DNA from: Candidatus Gastranaerophilales bacterium
GTDB lineage: Bacteria > Cyanobacteriota > Vampirovibrionia > Gastranaerophilales > Gastranaerophilaceae
NCBI GenBank assembly: GCA_944323945.1
Contig: CALUUL010000051.1
Coordinates: 1-13,039, forward strand
Direction of reading: 5' to 3'
Length of the DNA stretch: 13,039 nucleotides
This document shows positions 1 through 5,498 of this stretch, piece by piece (positions within the stretch are counted from its first letter, which is position 1; each line of letters starts with the position of its first letter). A model generated the notes under the pieces. That model saw only the letters and a program-made list of their open reading frames with translations. It had not been told where the DNA came from and did not search any database. The position numbers and the translations under genes were made by a program.

Positions 1-176
1 ATGCAATTGAAAACAAAAAAATTGAAATTCCGGGTGATTTTGTTCTTGCTTCTGAATTCATATATGAAGAAGATAAAAAAGATTTTATCGAGCATTACAA
101 TTCAGATAATATAAAAACAATTGAGATAGATAAACTTGAGCCTTCTGAATTTAGAATATTTAAAATCAAGAGATAA
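1..176 (+). CDS. 3' end of a protein-coding gene, possibly a glycoside hydrolase beta-domain tail
   Basis: The reading frame is open from the first base to a TAA at 174-176, so only the last 57 residues or so of the protein are present. The tail reads as a run of short beta strands and ends LEPSEFRIFKIKR. A closing proline-plus-aromatic strand of this kind is common at the C-terminal beta-sandwich of GH13-type and related glycoside hydrolases. That resemblance is suggestive only, since no catalytic residue is in view. The gene lies two bases upstream of nagZ on the same strand, and the AAGAGA that could serve as the nagZ ribosome site lies inside its last codons, so the two are very probably co-transcribed. 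The identity is unproven. Confidence 0.6.
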   Translation, partial: AIENKKIEIPGDFVLASEFIYEEDKKDFIEHYNSDNIKTIEIDKLEPSEFRIFKIKR

Positions 177-178
177 AA

Positions 179-1189
179 ATGGATATAAAGAACTTAACGC
201 TAAAACAAAAAATATCGCAAATGTTTATTACAGGTTTCACAGGGGAAAATTACACCTCAAATAAACAATTTACAGAGCTTCTTAAACAAGGACTTGGCGG
301 AGTTATATTTTTTTCACACAATATTAAAAGTGAAAAGCAGTTTAAAGATTTAATTTCAGAACTTACAAAAAATGCACCAATACCAATGTTTTATAGCATT
401 GACCAAGAGGGCGGAAGAGTTGAAAGAACAGAAAAAATTCATAAAGGTAAAAAATATCTAAGTGCAAGACCAGCATATGAAATGGGACTTTCTTATTTGC
501 AAAATCAAACAAAAGAAATTGCTCTTGAACTCAAAAGCTACGGAATTAATATGAATTTTGCGCCTGTTCTTGATGTAAATACAAATAATGATAACCCCAT
601 TATTGGAGAAAGAGCATTTTCAAACAATACAAATGAGGTAATAGCAGCAGGAAAAGTTGTTATAAAAGAATATGAAAAATATAAAATTATACCGGTAGGC
701 AAACACTTTCCTGGTCATGGTGCTGCAAATGCTGATTCACATAAGACTCTGCCAATAATAGATATACACATAAAAGATTTAGAAGAAAATCATATAAGAC
801 CGTTTAAAGAAGCAATTAAAATAGGTTTACCAGCCATAATGGTTGCACATGTTTTATATCCTGCACTTGAGGATGAAATGACACCGGCATCTGTATCAAA
901 AAAAATTATAAATGATTTATTAATTAAAGAACTCGGATTTAATGGAGTAATAATTACAGATGATATGGAAATGAACGGTATAAAAGGATTTTCAAGACTT
1001 GAAGCTTGCATAAAAGCGATAAATGCAGGTGTAAATATGTTTATATACAGAGATACTACAAAAGACATTATTAATTTAATAGATGACATTGAAAAATCAG
1101 TTAAAGAAGGTTATATAAAACAAGATAAAATTGATGAATCAATTAATAAAATTATTAATTTAAAACACCAATATGGAATTATCCAATAG
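179..1189 (+). CDS. nagZ: beta-N-acetylhexosaminidase, glycoside hydrolase family 3 (NagZ type)
   Basis: This 336-residue GH3 enzyme should remove N-acetylglucosamine from anhydromuropeptides during peptidoglycan recycling. Visible motifs are IDQEGGRVER (74-83) in the substrate pocket, KHFPGHG (175-181) and ITDDMEM (259-265). The first Asp of the last motif, D261, aligns with the GH3 nucleophile. The DSH at 186-188 matches the Asp-His dyad (general acid His188) that marks NagZ enzymes and separates them from two-domain GH3 beta-glucosidases. The length equals that of the single-domain cytoplasmic NagZ of Gram-negative bacteria. There is no signal peptide, so it should act in the cytoplasm. 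The ATG lies two bases after the upstream stop, with AAGAGA (168-173) five bases before it. Family assignment is firm. The exact substrate is inferred from the family. Confidence 0.93.
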   Translation: MDIKNLTLKQKISQMFITGFTGENYTSNKQFTELLKQGLGGVIFFSHNIKSEKQFKDLISELTKNAPIPMFYSIDQEGGRVERTEKIHKGKKYLSARPAYEMGLSYLQNQTKEIALELKSYGINMNFAPVLDVNTNNDNPIIGERAFSNNTNEVIAAGKVVIKEYEKYKIIPVGKHFPGHGAANADSHKTLPIIDIHIKDLEENHIRPFKEAIKIGLPAIMVAHVLYPALEDEMTPASVSKKIINDLLIKELGFNGVIITDDMEMNGIKGFSRLEACIKAINAGVNMFIYRDTTKDIINLIDDIEKSVKEGYIKQDKIDESINKIINLKHQYGIIQ

Positions 1190-1261
1190 GAGTATGCAGA
1201 TTTTATATTTTTTTACTAATAAATAATAGGAAGACAATAAGTATATAAAAAAGGAGGAACT

Positions 1262-1624
1262 ATGAGGAAATTATTTACAATCTTATCAATTTTTATGTTC
1301 ACAGCTAATTATTGCTTTGCTGCAGGAATGGAACTTTCTGATTTAATTGAAACAGCTAGAGAAACAGAAGCTCAACAAACAATTCAAGAACAACCAGTTT
1401 CAGATGTAACGAAACAACAAACACAAACAGTTAACAAAGAAGAAGCAATGACACCTGTAAAAAATGAAACAAATTCTCCCATAATGGACGAGACACAGGC
1501 TGTTGAAAAAGTTTCTCCAGATACAACAACTATGGATAAACAAACAGAAATGACAAAAACTCAAAATTCAACAGGATTAACGACTCCTTCCCAAACAATG
1601 AAAACAAAGAAAACTAAAAACTAA
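1262..1624 (+). CDS. small secreted low-complexity protein rich in Thr, Gln, Glu and Lys
   Basis: I do not recognise this 120-residue protein. It begins MRKLFTILSIFMFTANYCFA, a typical signal peptide with a basic start, a hydrophobic core and an AXA-like cut after residue 20 or 21. The cysteine at 18 is not in a lipobox, so a lipoprotein is unlikely. The mature part opens with a short amphipathic helix (about 23-38) and then becomes a disordered chain of Thr, Gln, Glu and Lys ending in a basic KTKKTKN tail. No enzyme motif is present. The start is well supported by AAGGAGG (1251-1257) four bases before the ATG, the strongest ribosome site in the window, suggesting good expression. It follows nagZ after 72 bases with no convincing own -35, so read-through is possible. 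A strong palindromic terminator follows. Confidence 0.8.
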   Translation: MRKLFTILSIFMFTANYCFAAGMELSDLIETARETEAQQTIQEQPVSDVTKQQTQTVNKEEAMTPVKNETNSPIMDETQAVEKVSPDTTTMDKQTEMTKTQNSTGLTTPSQTMKTKKTKN

Positions 1625-1640
1625 ACATTGATTATATTAA

Positions 1641-1689
1641 ATTGATAAAAATAAATCCTGAAATAATTTCAGGATTTATTTTTATCAAT
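1641..1689. terminator. bidirectional intrinsic terminator, 49-bp perfect palindrome
   Basis: The two arms, 1641-1664 and 1666-1689, are exact reverse complements of 24 bases around a single A at 1665. The central arms (ATCCTGAAAT and its complement) give the stable core, and the outer parts supply A-runs on one side and U-runs on the other in both directions. It lies between the stops of the convergent genes 1262-1624 and 1716-3077 and should end both transcripts. Confidence 0.85.
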
Positions 1690-1715
1690 AATTTTTAATT
1701 TATTAATTATTGCAA

Positions 1716-3077
1716 TTAAAAATCCCTTGGCTTAACGTTCTTTAACCAATTGTCTTCAATTGTTTCAAGTGAAATACCCTTTGTTTCCGGAATAAAGAAA
1801 TAAACAAAAATTATACAAAGTAATGAAACAAACCCAAACATCCAGAATGTTAAATCCCCTCCAATTCTATTAAGTAGAACAGGGAAACTTGCAACAACAA
1901 AGAAATTAAATGCAAAGTTGGAAAGAGTACAAATACTCATTGCAAAACCTCTTATTTGTAATGGAAAAACTTCAGATACTATTATCCAACCGATAGGTCC
2001 TAAACTAAATGCAAAACAAACTATATATGAAACTAAACTACCAACTGCAACCCATTTTAAATTATCACCTAATAGTTCTTCAAATCTAAAAGCACAACCT
2101 AAAAATATTAAACTTAACATTACCCCTGTTAAACCTATATACAATAATGGTTTTCTACCTGCTCTATCAGTTAGAAATATAGCAACTATAGTCATTAAGA
2201 AATTAACAACACCAATACCGGTTGTTGCATATATTGCATTAAGGTTTGAGTCAAAACCTGCAATTTTAAATATTGTAGGTGCATAATATATTATTGTATT
2301 AATACCTGTGCAAATTTGGGCAAACATTATACCAATACCTGCAACAAACGGCATTATCATCCATTTTTTAAAATGGAATTTCTTTGCTGTTTTATATGGA
2401 GTTATTGTTGATTTTATCTCTTCTATTTCTTTATCTGCATCAATATCCGGCTCTATTTTATTAAAAACTTTCTTGGCTTCTTCATATCTACCCTTAGATA
2501 CAAGCCATCTTGGAGTATCACTTAAACATAACATTCCAACAAGAAGAACTACTCCAGGTACAACACCTGCAAATAACATCCAACGCCAATTATATACAGC
2601 ATTTGCAAAAACAGCATTTATCATATATGAAAATAAAATCCCTGCCGTTATTGCCCATTGATACAATGAAACTATTGTTCCTCTTAAGTTTTTGGGTGAG
2701 ACCTCTGACAAATATAAAGGAACAACAAAATTAACTATACCAACAGCAAAACCAACTAAAATCCTTGACAGAATTAATATGTATATATTTGGAGCTATAG
2801 CACAGAATATAGAACCTAAAATAAAAATTATTGCAGTAGCAATTATTATTTTCTTTCTTCCAAAAATATCAGCTAAAATACCATTTGTAGCTGCACCTAT
2901 TACAGCACCTATCAATACGGAACTTACAAGTATTCCTTGGATATAATCAGTTAAATCCCAACTTTCATTGATAAAAAGTAAAGCACCTGAAATTACACCG
3001 GTATCATAACCGGATAATAATCCGCCTAAAGAGGCTGTTATTGTGACTAAAAATAAAAACAAATATTTTATTTGCAT
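1716..3077 (-). CDS. major facilitator superfamily sugar:proton symporter (sugar porter family)
   Basis: This 453-residue protein has twelve predicted membrane helices and the full signature set of the sugar porter family (XylE, AraE, GalP, GLUT). These are GYDTGVISGA in helix 1 (23-32), GILADIFGRKK (66-76), PLYLSE (120-125), DTPRWLVSKGR (187-197) opening the central loop, QICTGINTIIYY (254-265), DRAGRKP (304-310), GPIGW with E369 (360-369) and PETKG (430-434). It should bring a hexose, pentose or polyol into the cell with protons, and the sequence does not settle which. Q140, Q254 and N260 sit where XylE contacts xylose, but I255 replaces the usual second Gln of the QQ pair. The start has AGGAG (complement of 3083-3087) five bases upstream. 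It is divergent from 3299-3688 and shares no operon with sugar genes here. Confidence 0.92.
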   Translation of the reverse strand: MQIKYLFLFLVTITASLGGLLSGYDTGVISGALLFINESWDLTDYIQGILVSSVLIGAVIGAATNGILADIFGRKKIIIATAIIFILGSIFCAIAPNIYILILSRILVGFAVGIVNFVVPLYLSEVSPKNLRGTIVSLYQWAITAGILFSYMINAVFANAVYNWRWMLFAGVVPGVVLLVGMLCLSDTPRWLVSKGRYEEAKKVFNKIEPDIDADKEIEEIKSTITPYKTAKKFHFKKWMIMPFVAGIGIMFAQICTGINTIIYYAPTIFKIAGFDSNLNAIYATTGIGVVNFLMTIVAIFLTDRAGRKPLLYIGLTGVMLSLIFLGCAFRFEELLGDNLKWVAVGSLVSYIVCFAFSLGPIGWIIVSEVFPLQIRGFAMSICTLSNFAFNFFVVASFPVLLNRIGGDLTFWMFGFVSLLCIIFVYFFIPETKGISLETIEDNWLKNVKPRDF

Positions 3078-3170
3078 AATAACTCCTAATAGACCATTAA
3101 AACATTATTTTAATACCACTTATCTTATATTTTATAACCTTTTTTATCTTAATAAATAAAGTATATTCTT

Positions 3171-3189
3171 CTATAAAACACTTTTATAG
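3171..3189. promoter_or_regulatory. candidate operator palindrome in a divergent promoter region
   Basis: CTATAAAA and TTTTATAG form exact 8-base arms around CAC. The site is about 94 bases upstream of the sugar porter start and 110 bases upstream of the 3299 start, so a dimeric regulator bound here could act on either gene. No regulator gene is next to it. In such AT-rich DNA an 8-base match could arise by chance. Confidence 0.35.
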
Positions 3190-3257
3190 TAACCAATTTA
3201 ACTATTCGCTTGTTTATTTACAAATTAATCTAAGTACACTTTAAAAATGGGAAAATA

Positions 3258-3292
3258 TGTTATATTATTTGCCACTCATCTAAATATAGAAT
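3258..3292 (+). promoter_or_regulatory. candidate promoter elements for the secreted protein at 3299
   Basis: Two alternatives are visible. TGTTATATT (3258-3266) is an extended -10 that would give a leader of about 25 bases. TAGAAT (3287-3292) lies six bases before the ATG and would give a leaderless mRNA. Neither has a good -35, and no Shine-Dalgarno sequence precedes the ATG, which slightly favours the leaderless reading. Confidence 0.3.
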
Positions 3293-3298
3293 ATAAAA

Positions 3299-3688
3299 AT
3301 GAAAAAATCCATTCTAATAATATATATATTAATATTTATATTCCCGATTAAAGTTGAAGCCAAAAGATTACATCCCGAAATTGAATACCAAACATTTTGG
3401 TGTAATAAAAACAATGGGATTTTAGAATATAAATTAGAAGATAATACAAGAGTTGATTGTTTGACAAAAACATATGCAGTAGAAGTCGATTTTGCAAATA
3501 AATGGGCAGAATGCATAGGTCAAGCATTATATTATGGAATAAAAACAAATAAACACCCGGCTTGTCTATTAATTCTTGAAAACGGTAAAAATGATTTAAA
3601 ATACCTAAAACGTTTAAAATGTACTGCTTTCCATAAAGACATAAATATTAAAACATTCACAATTAGCCCAGAACAATTGTATTTTTAA
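3299..3688 (+). CDS. secreted small protein of a conserved hypothetical type, with PD-(D/E)XK nuclease-like residue pattern
   Basis: This 129-residue protein has a clear signal peptide (1-21, ending KVEA) and a compact mature domain of about 108 residues. The core, 51-79, begins RVDCLTKTYAVEVDF and continues to KWAECIGQALYY. The order D53, then E62-V-D64, K68 and Q75 within a strand-strand-helix layout recalls the PD-(D/E)XK nuclease fold, where an Asp, an acidic-x-Lys pair and a helix Gln are conserved. Here the Lys is displaced to 68. I have an impression that similar small hypothetical proteins are widespread, but I cannot name the family. Five cysteines (35, 54, 72, 89, 108) could form disulfides after export. 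Nuclease activity is inference only. No Shine-Dalgarno is present. It lies 80 bases upstream of the membrane TPR gene. Confidence 0.7.
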   Translation: MKKSILIIYILIFIFPIKVEAKRLHPEIEYQTFWCNKNNGILEYKLEDNTRVDCLTKTYAVEVDFANKWAECIGQALYYGIKTNKHPACLLILENGKNDLKYLKRLKCTAFHKDINIKTFTISPEQLYF

Positions 3689-3717
3689 ACTGCATCTTTC
3701 ATAAATTTAAGATTAGA

Positions 3718-3744
3718 TTGAAAAATAAATGGGTATTATATAAA
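3718..3744 (+). promoter_or_regulatory. weak candidate promoter for the TPR membrane protein
   Basis: TTGAAA (3718-3723) and TATAAA (3739-3744) are separated by 15 bases, shorter than the usual 16-18. The ribosome site of 3769-4848 is AGGA at 3755-3758, ten bases before the ATG. A TATAAT at 3748-3753 is a better -10 but would start transcription downstream of that ribosome site. Confidence 0.25.
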
Positions 3745-3768
3745 TATTATAATTAGGAATTTTTATAT

Positions 3769-4848
3769 ATGTTTTTAAACTATTTTCTAATAATTATAGG
3801 TTCAATTCCTGTTTTTCTTATTCTGCCTTTAATTATGGCTAAAATTTTTTCCCCTAAAAAAATTAAAAATATAATATTTTTTCCGATTTTAGCTTTATTA
3901 ATTCTTTATTATTTGATAATAATTTATTTTAGAACCTATTTTTACTTTCCTCCGATAACATTGCAAAACATTATAGAATGCATTAACACTTCATTCTGTT
4001 TTGAACTTTCTATCATTTTAATTATTGAAATATTAATTTTTGCAATTATTACAATCATAAAAATTATTCTTTCGATTAAATCACAAGAGAAAAAGGATAT
4101 AAAAAAGTTTTCGGTTATTTTAGTTATTCTTGCAATAATTTTTTATTTAGGATTGCCTTGTATAATTTTTAACTATATTTTTTACAAAGAAATACCAGAT
4201 ATAAGTTTTGCAAAAAAATTATACAAAATATCATATGAAATAGCAGTTATACCTTTTGTGAAAGGAATTAGTGCAGATGCAATAGCCTTAGCCAGCGAAG
4301 GGGAATTATATGATAAATATAAAAACAATAAAAAAATTCCTGATTATAGCAGTCCTGAGGCGAAAAAACTCATAGATGATTATCTTAAATACACATTAAT
4401 TTCTGCAAAAATATCTAAAAAAAACAATTATTTAAGAATTGCCCTTTTCTATTATGAAATCGCTGAATATGATAAAGCAATTGAATGCATAAATAAAATC
4501 GACTCTCCACATAAAATCCGACTTTTGACAGCTGTATATACGGCAAAAGGTGATTATGATAAAGCACTCGATTATGCTATGAAAGTAAATAAATCACGTT
4601 ATAGACTTCTCGTTAAAATATATACAGGTCAAAAACAGTATGACAAAGCACTCAAAGAACTGGAACAGGAAAGAAAAAATTCATATTTTTATAATATAGC
4701 AAAAGCCTATATATACTATAATATGGGCGAAAAAGATTTGGCTCTTCAATATAAAGATAAAGAAGAAAAGTTCAAAGACTACTCTCTTGAAGAATTTATA
4801 ACATACATGGAAAAAACCTTTTTCAGAAAACCTGAAAAAGCAAACTAA
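3769..4848 (+). CDS. membrane protein with four N-terminal helices and a C-terminal TPR domain
   Basis: The first 140 residues hold four hydrophobic segments (about 4-27, 34-54, 76-104 and 114-138) separated by short basic loops such as SPKKIKN (28-34) and KSQEKKDIKK (104-113), which should face the cytoplasm. Residues 220-332 form about four tetratricopeptide-like repeats with the hallmark YDKAL/YDKAI turns (YDKAIECINKI 234-244, YDKALDYAMKV 263-273, YDKALKELEQE 291-301, then a degenerate MGEKDLALQYKDK 319-331). TPR domains bind partner proteins, and four helices place this one on the inner face of the membrane. No enzyme motif is seen and the partner is unknown. It may be co-transcribed with 3299-3688. 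No clear terminator follows, and the next 460 bases hold repeats rather than genes. Confidence 0.8.
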   Translation: MFLNYFLIIIGSIPVFLILPLIMAKIFSPKKIKNIIFFPILALLILYYLIIIYFRTYFYFPPITLQNIIECINTSFCFELSIILIIEILIFAIITIIKIILSIKSQEKKDIKKFSVILVILAIIFYLGLPCIIFNYIFYKEIPDISFAKKLYKISYEIAVIPFVKGISADAIALASEGELYDKYKNNKKIPDYSSPEAKKLIDDYLKYTLISAKISKKNNYLRIALFYYEIAEYDKAIECINKIDSPHKIRLLTAVYTAKGDYDKALDYAMKVNKSRYRLLVKIYTGQKQYDKALKELEQERKNSYFYNIAKAYIYYNMGEKDLALQYKDKEEKFKDYSLEEFITYMEKTFFRKPEKAN

Positions 4849-4863
4849 TAAAATAATATTTAA

Positions 4864-4924
4864 TTGTTTTACAAGAGGAATCGTGCACTCAAATGAAAGT
4901 TATATAAAGTAATGAATATATCTT
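4864..4924 (+). repeat. imperfect direct repeat, copy A
   Basis: This copy aligns with 5192-5252. By hand, 47 of 62 columns match with two single-base gaps. The best-kept block is CAAATGAAA followed by TTAT, AAGTA and TGAA. It begins 16 bases after the TPR gene stop. Confidence 0.6.
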
Positions 4925-5010
4925 TAATAAATTTAATTTACTACTTAACATATAAAGACAATCAATTTTTTTATTTTTGTATAATCTTGAATTAAATATT
5001 TATTCATTAT

Positions 5011-5036
5011 GTACTTTTCTCATTACAGAAAAGTAC
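5011..5036. repeat. 10-bp perfect hairpin
   Basis: GTACTTTTCT (5011-5020) and AGAAAAGTAC (5027-5036) are exact reverse complements around CATTAC. No U-run follows on either strand, so it is not an ordinary terminator. From memory, similar TACTTTTCT/AGAAAAGTACCAAAA hairpins are scattered through other AT-rich bacterial genomes; this was not checked. Confidence 0.6.
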
Positions 5037-5061
5037 CAAAAGGCTAGCAACTTGATATTCC

Positions 5062-5161
5062 GTTTCGATTTTGTTAATTTCAACCTAAAGCTTTGTAACT
5101 CGGACTTCGTCCTCAAACAAACAAAGCTTTGACGTTGTTTCTATAAACAAAATTACGAAAC
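5062..5161. repeat. 100-base multi-segment stem-loop
   Basis: Successive arms pair in nested order: GTTTCG (5062-5067) with CGAAAC (5156-5161), ATTTTGTT (5068-5075) with AACAAAAT (5146-5153), CAAC (5081-5084) with GTTG (5134-5137), AAAGCTTTGT (5087-5096) with ACAAAGCTTT (5121-5130), and GGAC (5102-5105) with GTCC (5109-5112). Small bulges and internal loops separate them. It could be a structured RNA or a mobile/REP-like repeat. Confidence 0.65.
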
Positions 5162-5191
5162 TACATATATAGTTGCATTCATTATTCAATA

Positions 5192-5252
5192 TCGTTTTAC
5201 AATATGGATACATGCAACCAAATGAAAATTATGTGAAGTATGAACATAACTT
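5192..5252 (+). repeat. imperfect direct repeat, copy B
   Basis: This is the partner of 4864-4924, on the far side of the two hairpins. Several differences are A/G changes. An ATGCAAC at 5212-5218 inside it is the inverse of GTTGCAT at 5172-5178. Confidence 0.6.
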
Positions 5253-5264
5253 GAATTGTTTTGG

Positions 5265-5295
5265 AAAAACAGCGCTTCGGTGATTACCCGTTTTT
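5265..5295 (-). terminator. possible weak terminator after tRNA-Met
   Basis: On the minus strand AAAAAC (5295-5290) can pair with GTTTTT (5270-5265), with an inner CGG/CCG pairing. It lies 13 bases beyond the tRNA 3' end. The stem is interrupted and the U-run is part of the stem, so it is uncertain. Confidence 0.3.
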
Positions 5296-5307
5296 AAACA
5301 CTAAAAA

Positions 5308-5381
5308 TAGCTGGGGAGAGATTCGAACTCTCGACCTCACGGGTATGAGCCGTGCGCTCTCGCCAACTGAGCTACCCAGCC
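5308..5381 (-). tRNA. elongator tRNA-Met, anticodon CAT
   Basis: The 74-base cloverleaf is complete. The acceptor GGCTGGG pairs with CCCAGCT, the D-stem GCTC pairs with GAGC around a G18G19 loop, and the anticodon stem CACGG/CCGTG holds loop CTCATAC. The five-base variable loop is AGGTC, the T-arm is GAGAG-TTCGAAT-CTCTC and the discriminator is A73. CCA is not encoded. The first acceptor pair is a G1-U72 wobble. C11-G24 and the lack of three consecutive G-C pairs of initiator type argue against initiator tRNA. U4-A69 favours Met over the lysidine-modified tRNA-Ile(CAT), which cannot be fully excluded by eye. Confidence 0.93.
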
Positions 5382-5398
5382 AAAAAGCTAAAATAATT

Positions 5399-5404
5399 AT
5401 TATA
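5399..5404 (-). promoter_or_regulatory. -10 box of the tRNA-Met promoter
   Basis: The minus strand reads TATAAT here, 17 bases before the tRNA 5' end, so transcription could begin about ten bases upstream of it. A TTGTAT (5419-5424) is the nearest -35-like hexamer, but at a short 14-base spacing. Confidence 0.5.
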
Positions 5405-5465
5405 CGCTAAAAAAAAAAATACAAGACCTATTTTTTAAAATTAAATATTAATACAAAATTCAACT

Positions 5466-5490
5466 AAAAAAGGCGGGAATAAATCCCGCC
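5466..5490 (-). terminator. intrinsic terminator of the GHKL-HExxH gene
   Basis: On the minus strand GGCGGGA and TCCCGCC form a 7-bp GC-rich stem around a five-base loop, followed at once by six T. It lies eight bases after the stop of 5499-7739. It should separate that gene from tRNA-Met, which has its own -10. Confidence 0.93.
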
Positions 5491-5498
5491 CAATATAT

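Larger units (their letters stand above)
4849..5307. other. gene-free region carrying a composite repeat/hairpin element
   Basis: No credible gene is seen on either strand between the TPR gene and tRNA-Met. The stretch holds two related 61-base direct repeats (4864-4924 and 5192-5252), a 10-bp hairpin (5011-5036), a 100-base multi-segment hairpin (5062-5161) and a 7-base inverted repeat (5172-5178 with 5212-5218). Local GC is higher around 5100-5137 than in the flanks. No transposase, terminal target duplication or open frame with a start is visible. Confidence 0.6.

Noticed and set aside
1262..1330. Lipoprotein lipobox around Cys18 of the small secreted protein
   Set aside because: The residues before the cysteine (A-N-Y) do not fit the L-[AS]-[GA]-C rule. 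An ordinary signal peptidase site follows.
1918..2946. Several long open frames antisense to the sugar porter
   Set aside because: They shadow a gene with full family motifs and lack ribosome sites and recognisable products.
5011..5036. Terminator for the TPR gene
   Set aside because: The hairpin is not followed by a U-run on either strand and lies more than 160 bases after the stop.
5000..5140. A 46-codon open frame on the minus strand inside the intergenic hairpins, containing LLAFWYFSV
   Set aside because: It has no usable start or ribosome site near its open end, and its bases are dictated by the stem-loops. It is better read as a by-product of the repeat.
4849..5307. CRISPR array
   Set aside because: There are only two diverged long repeats, with no regular short repeat-spacer pattern and no cas genes.
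5308..5381. Initiator tRNA-fMet, suggested by the weak first acceptor pair
   Set aside because: It has C11-G24 and lacks the three consecutive G-C pairs in the anticodon stem that mark initiators.
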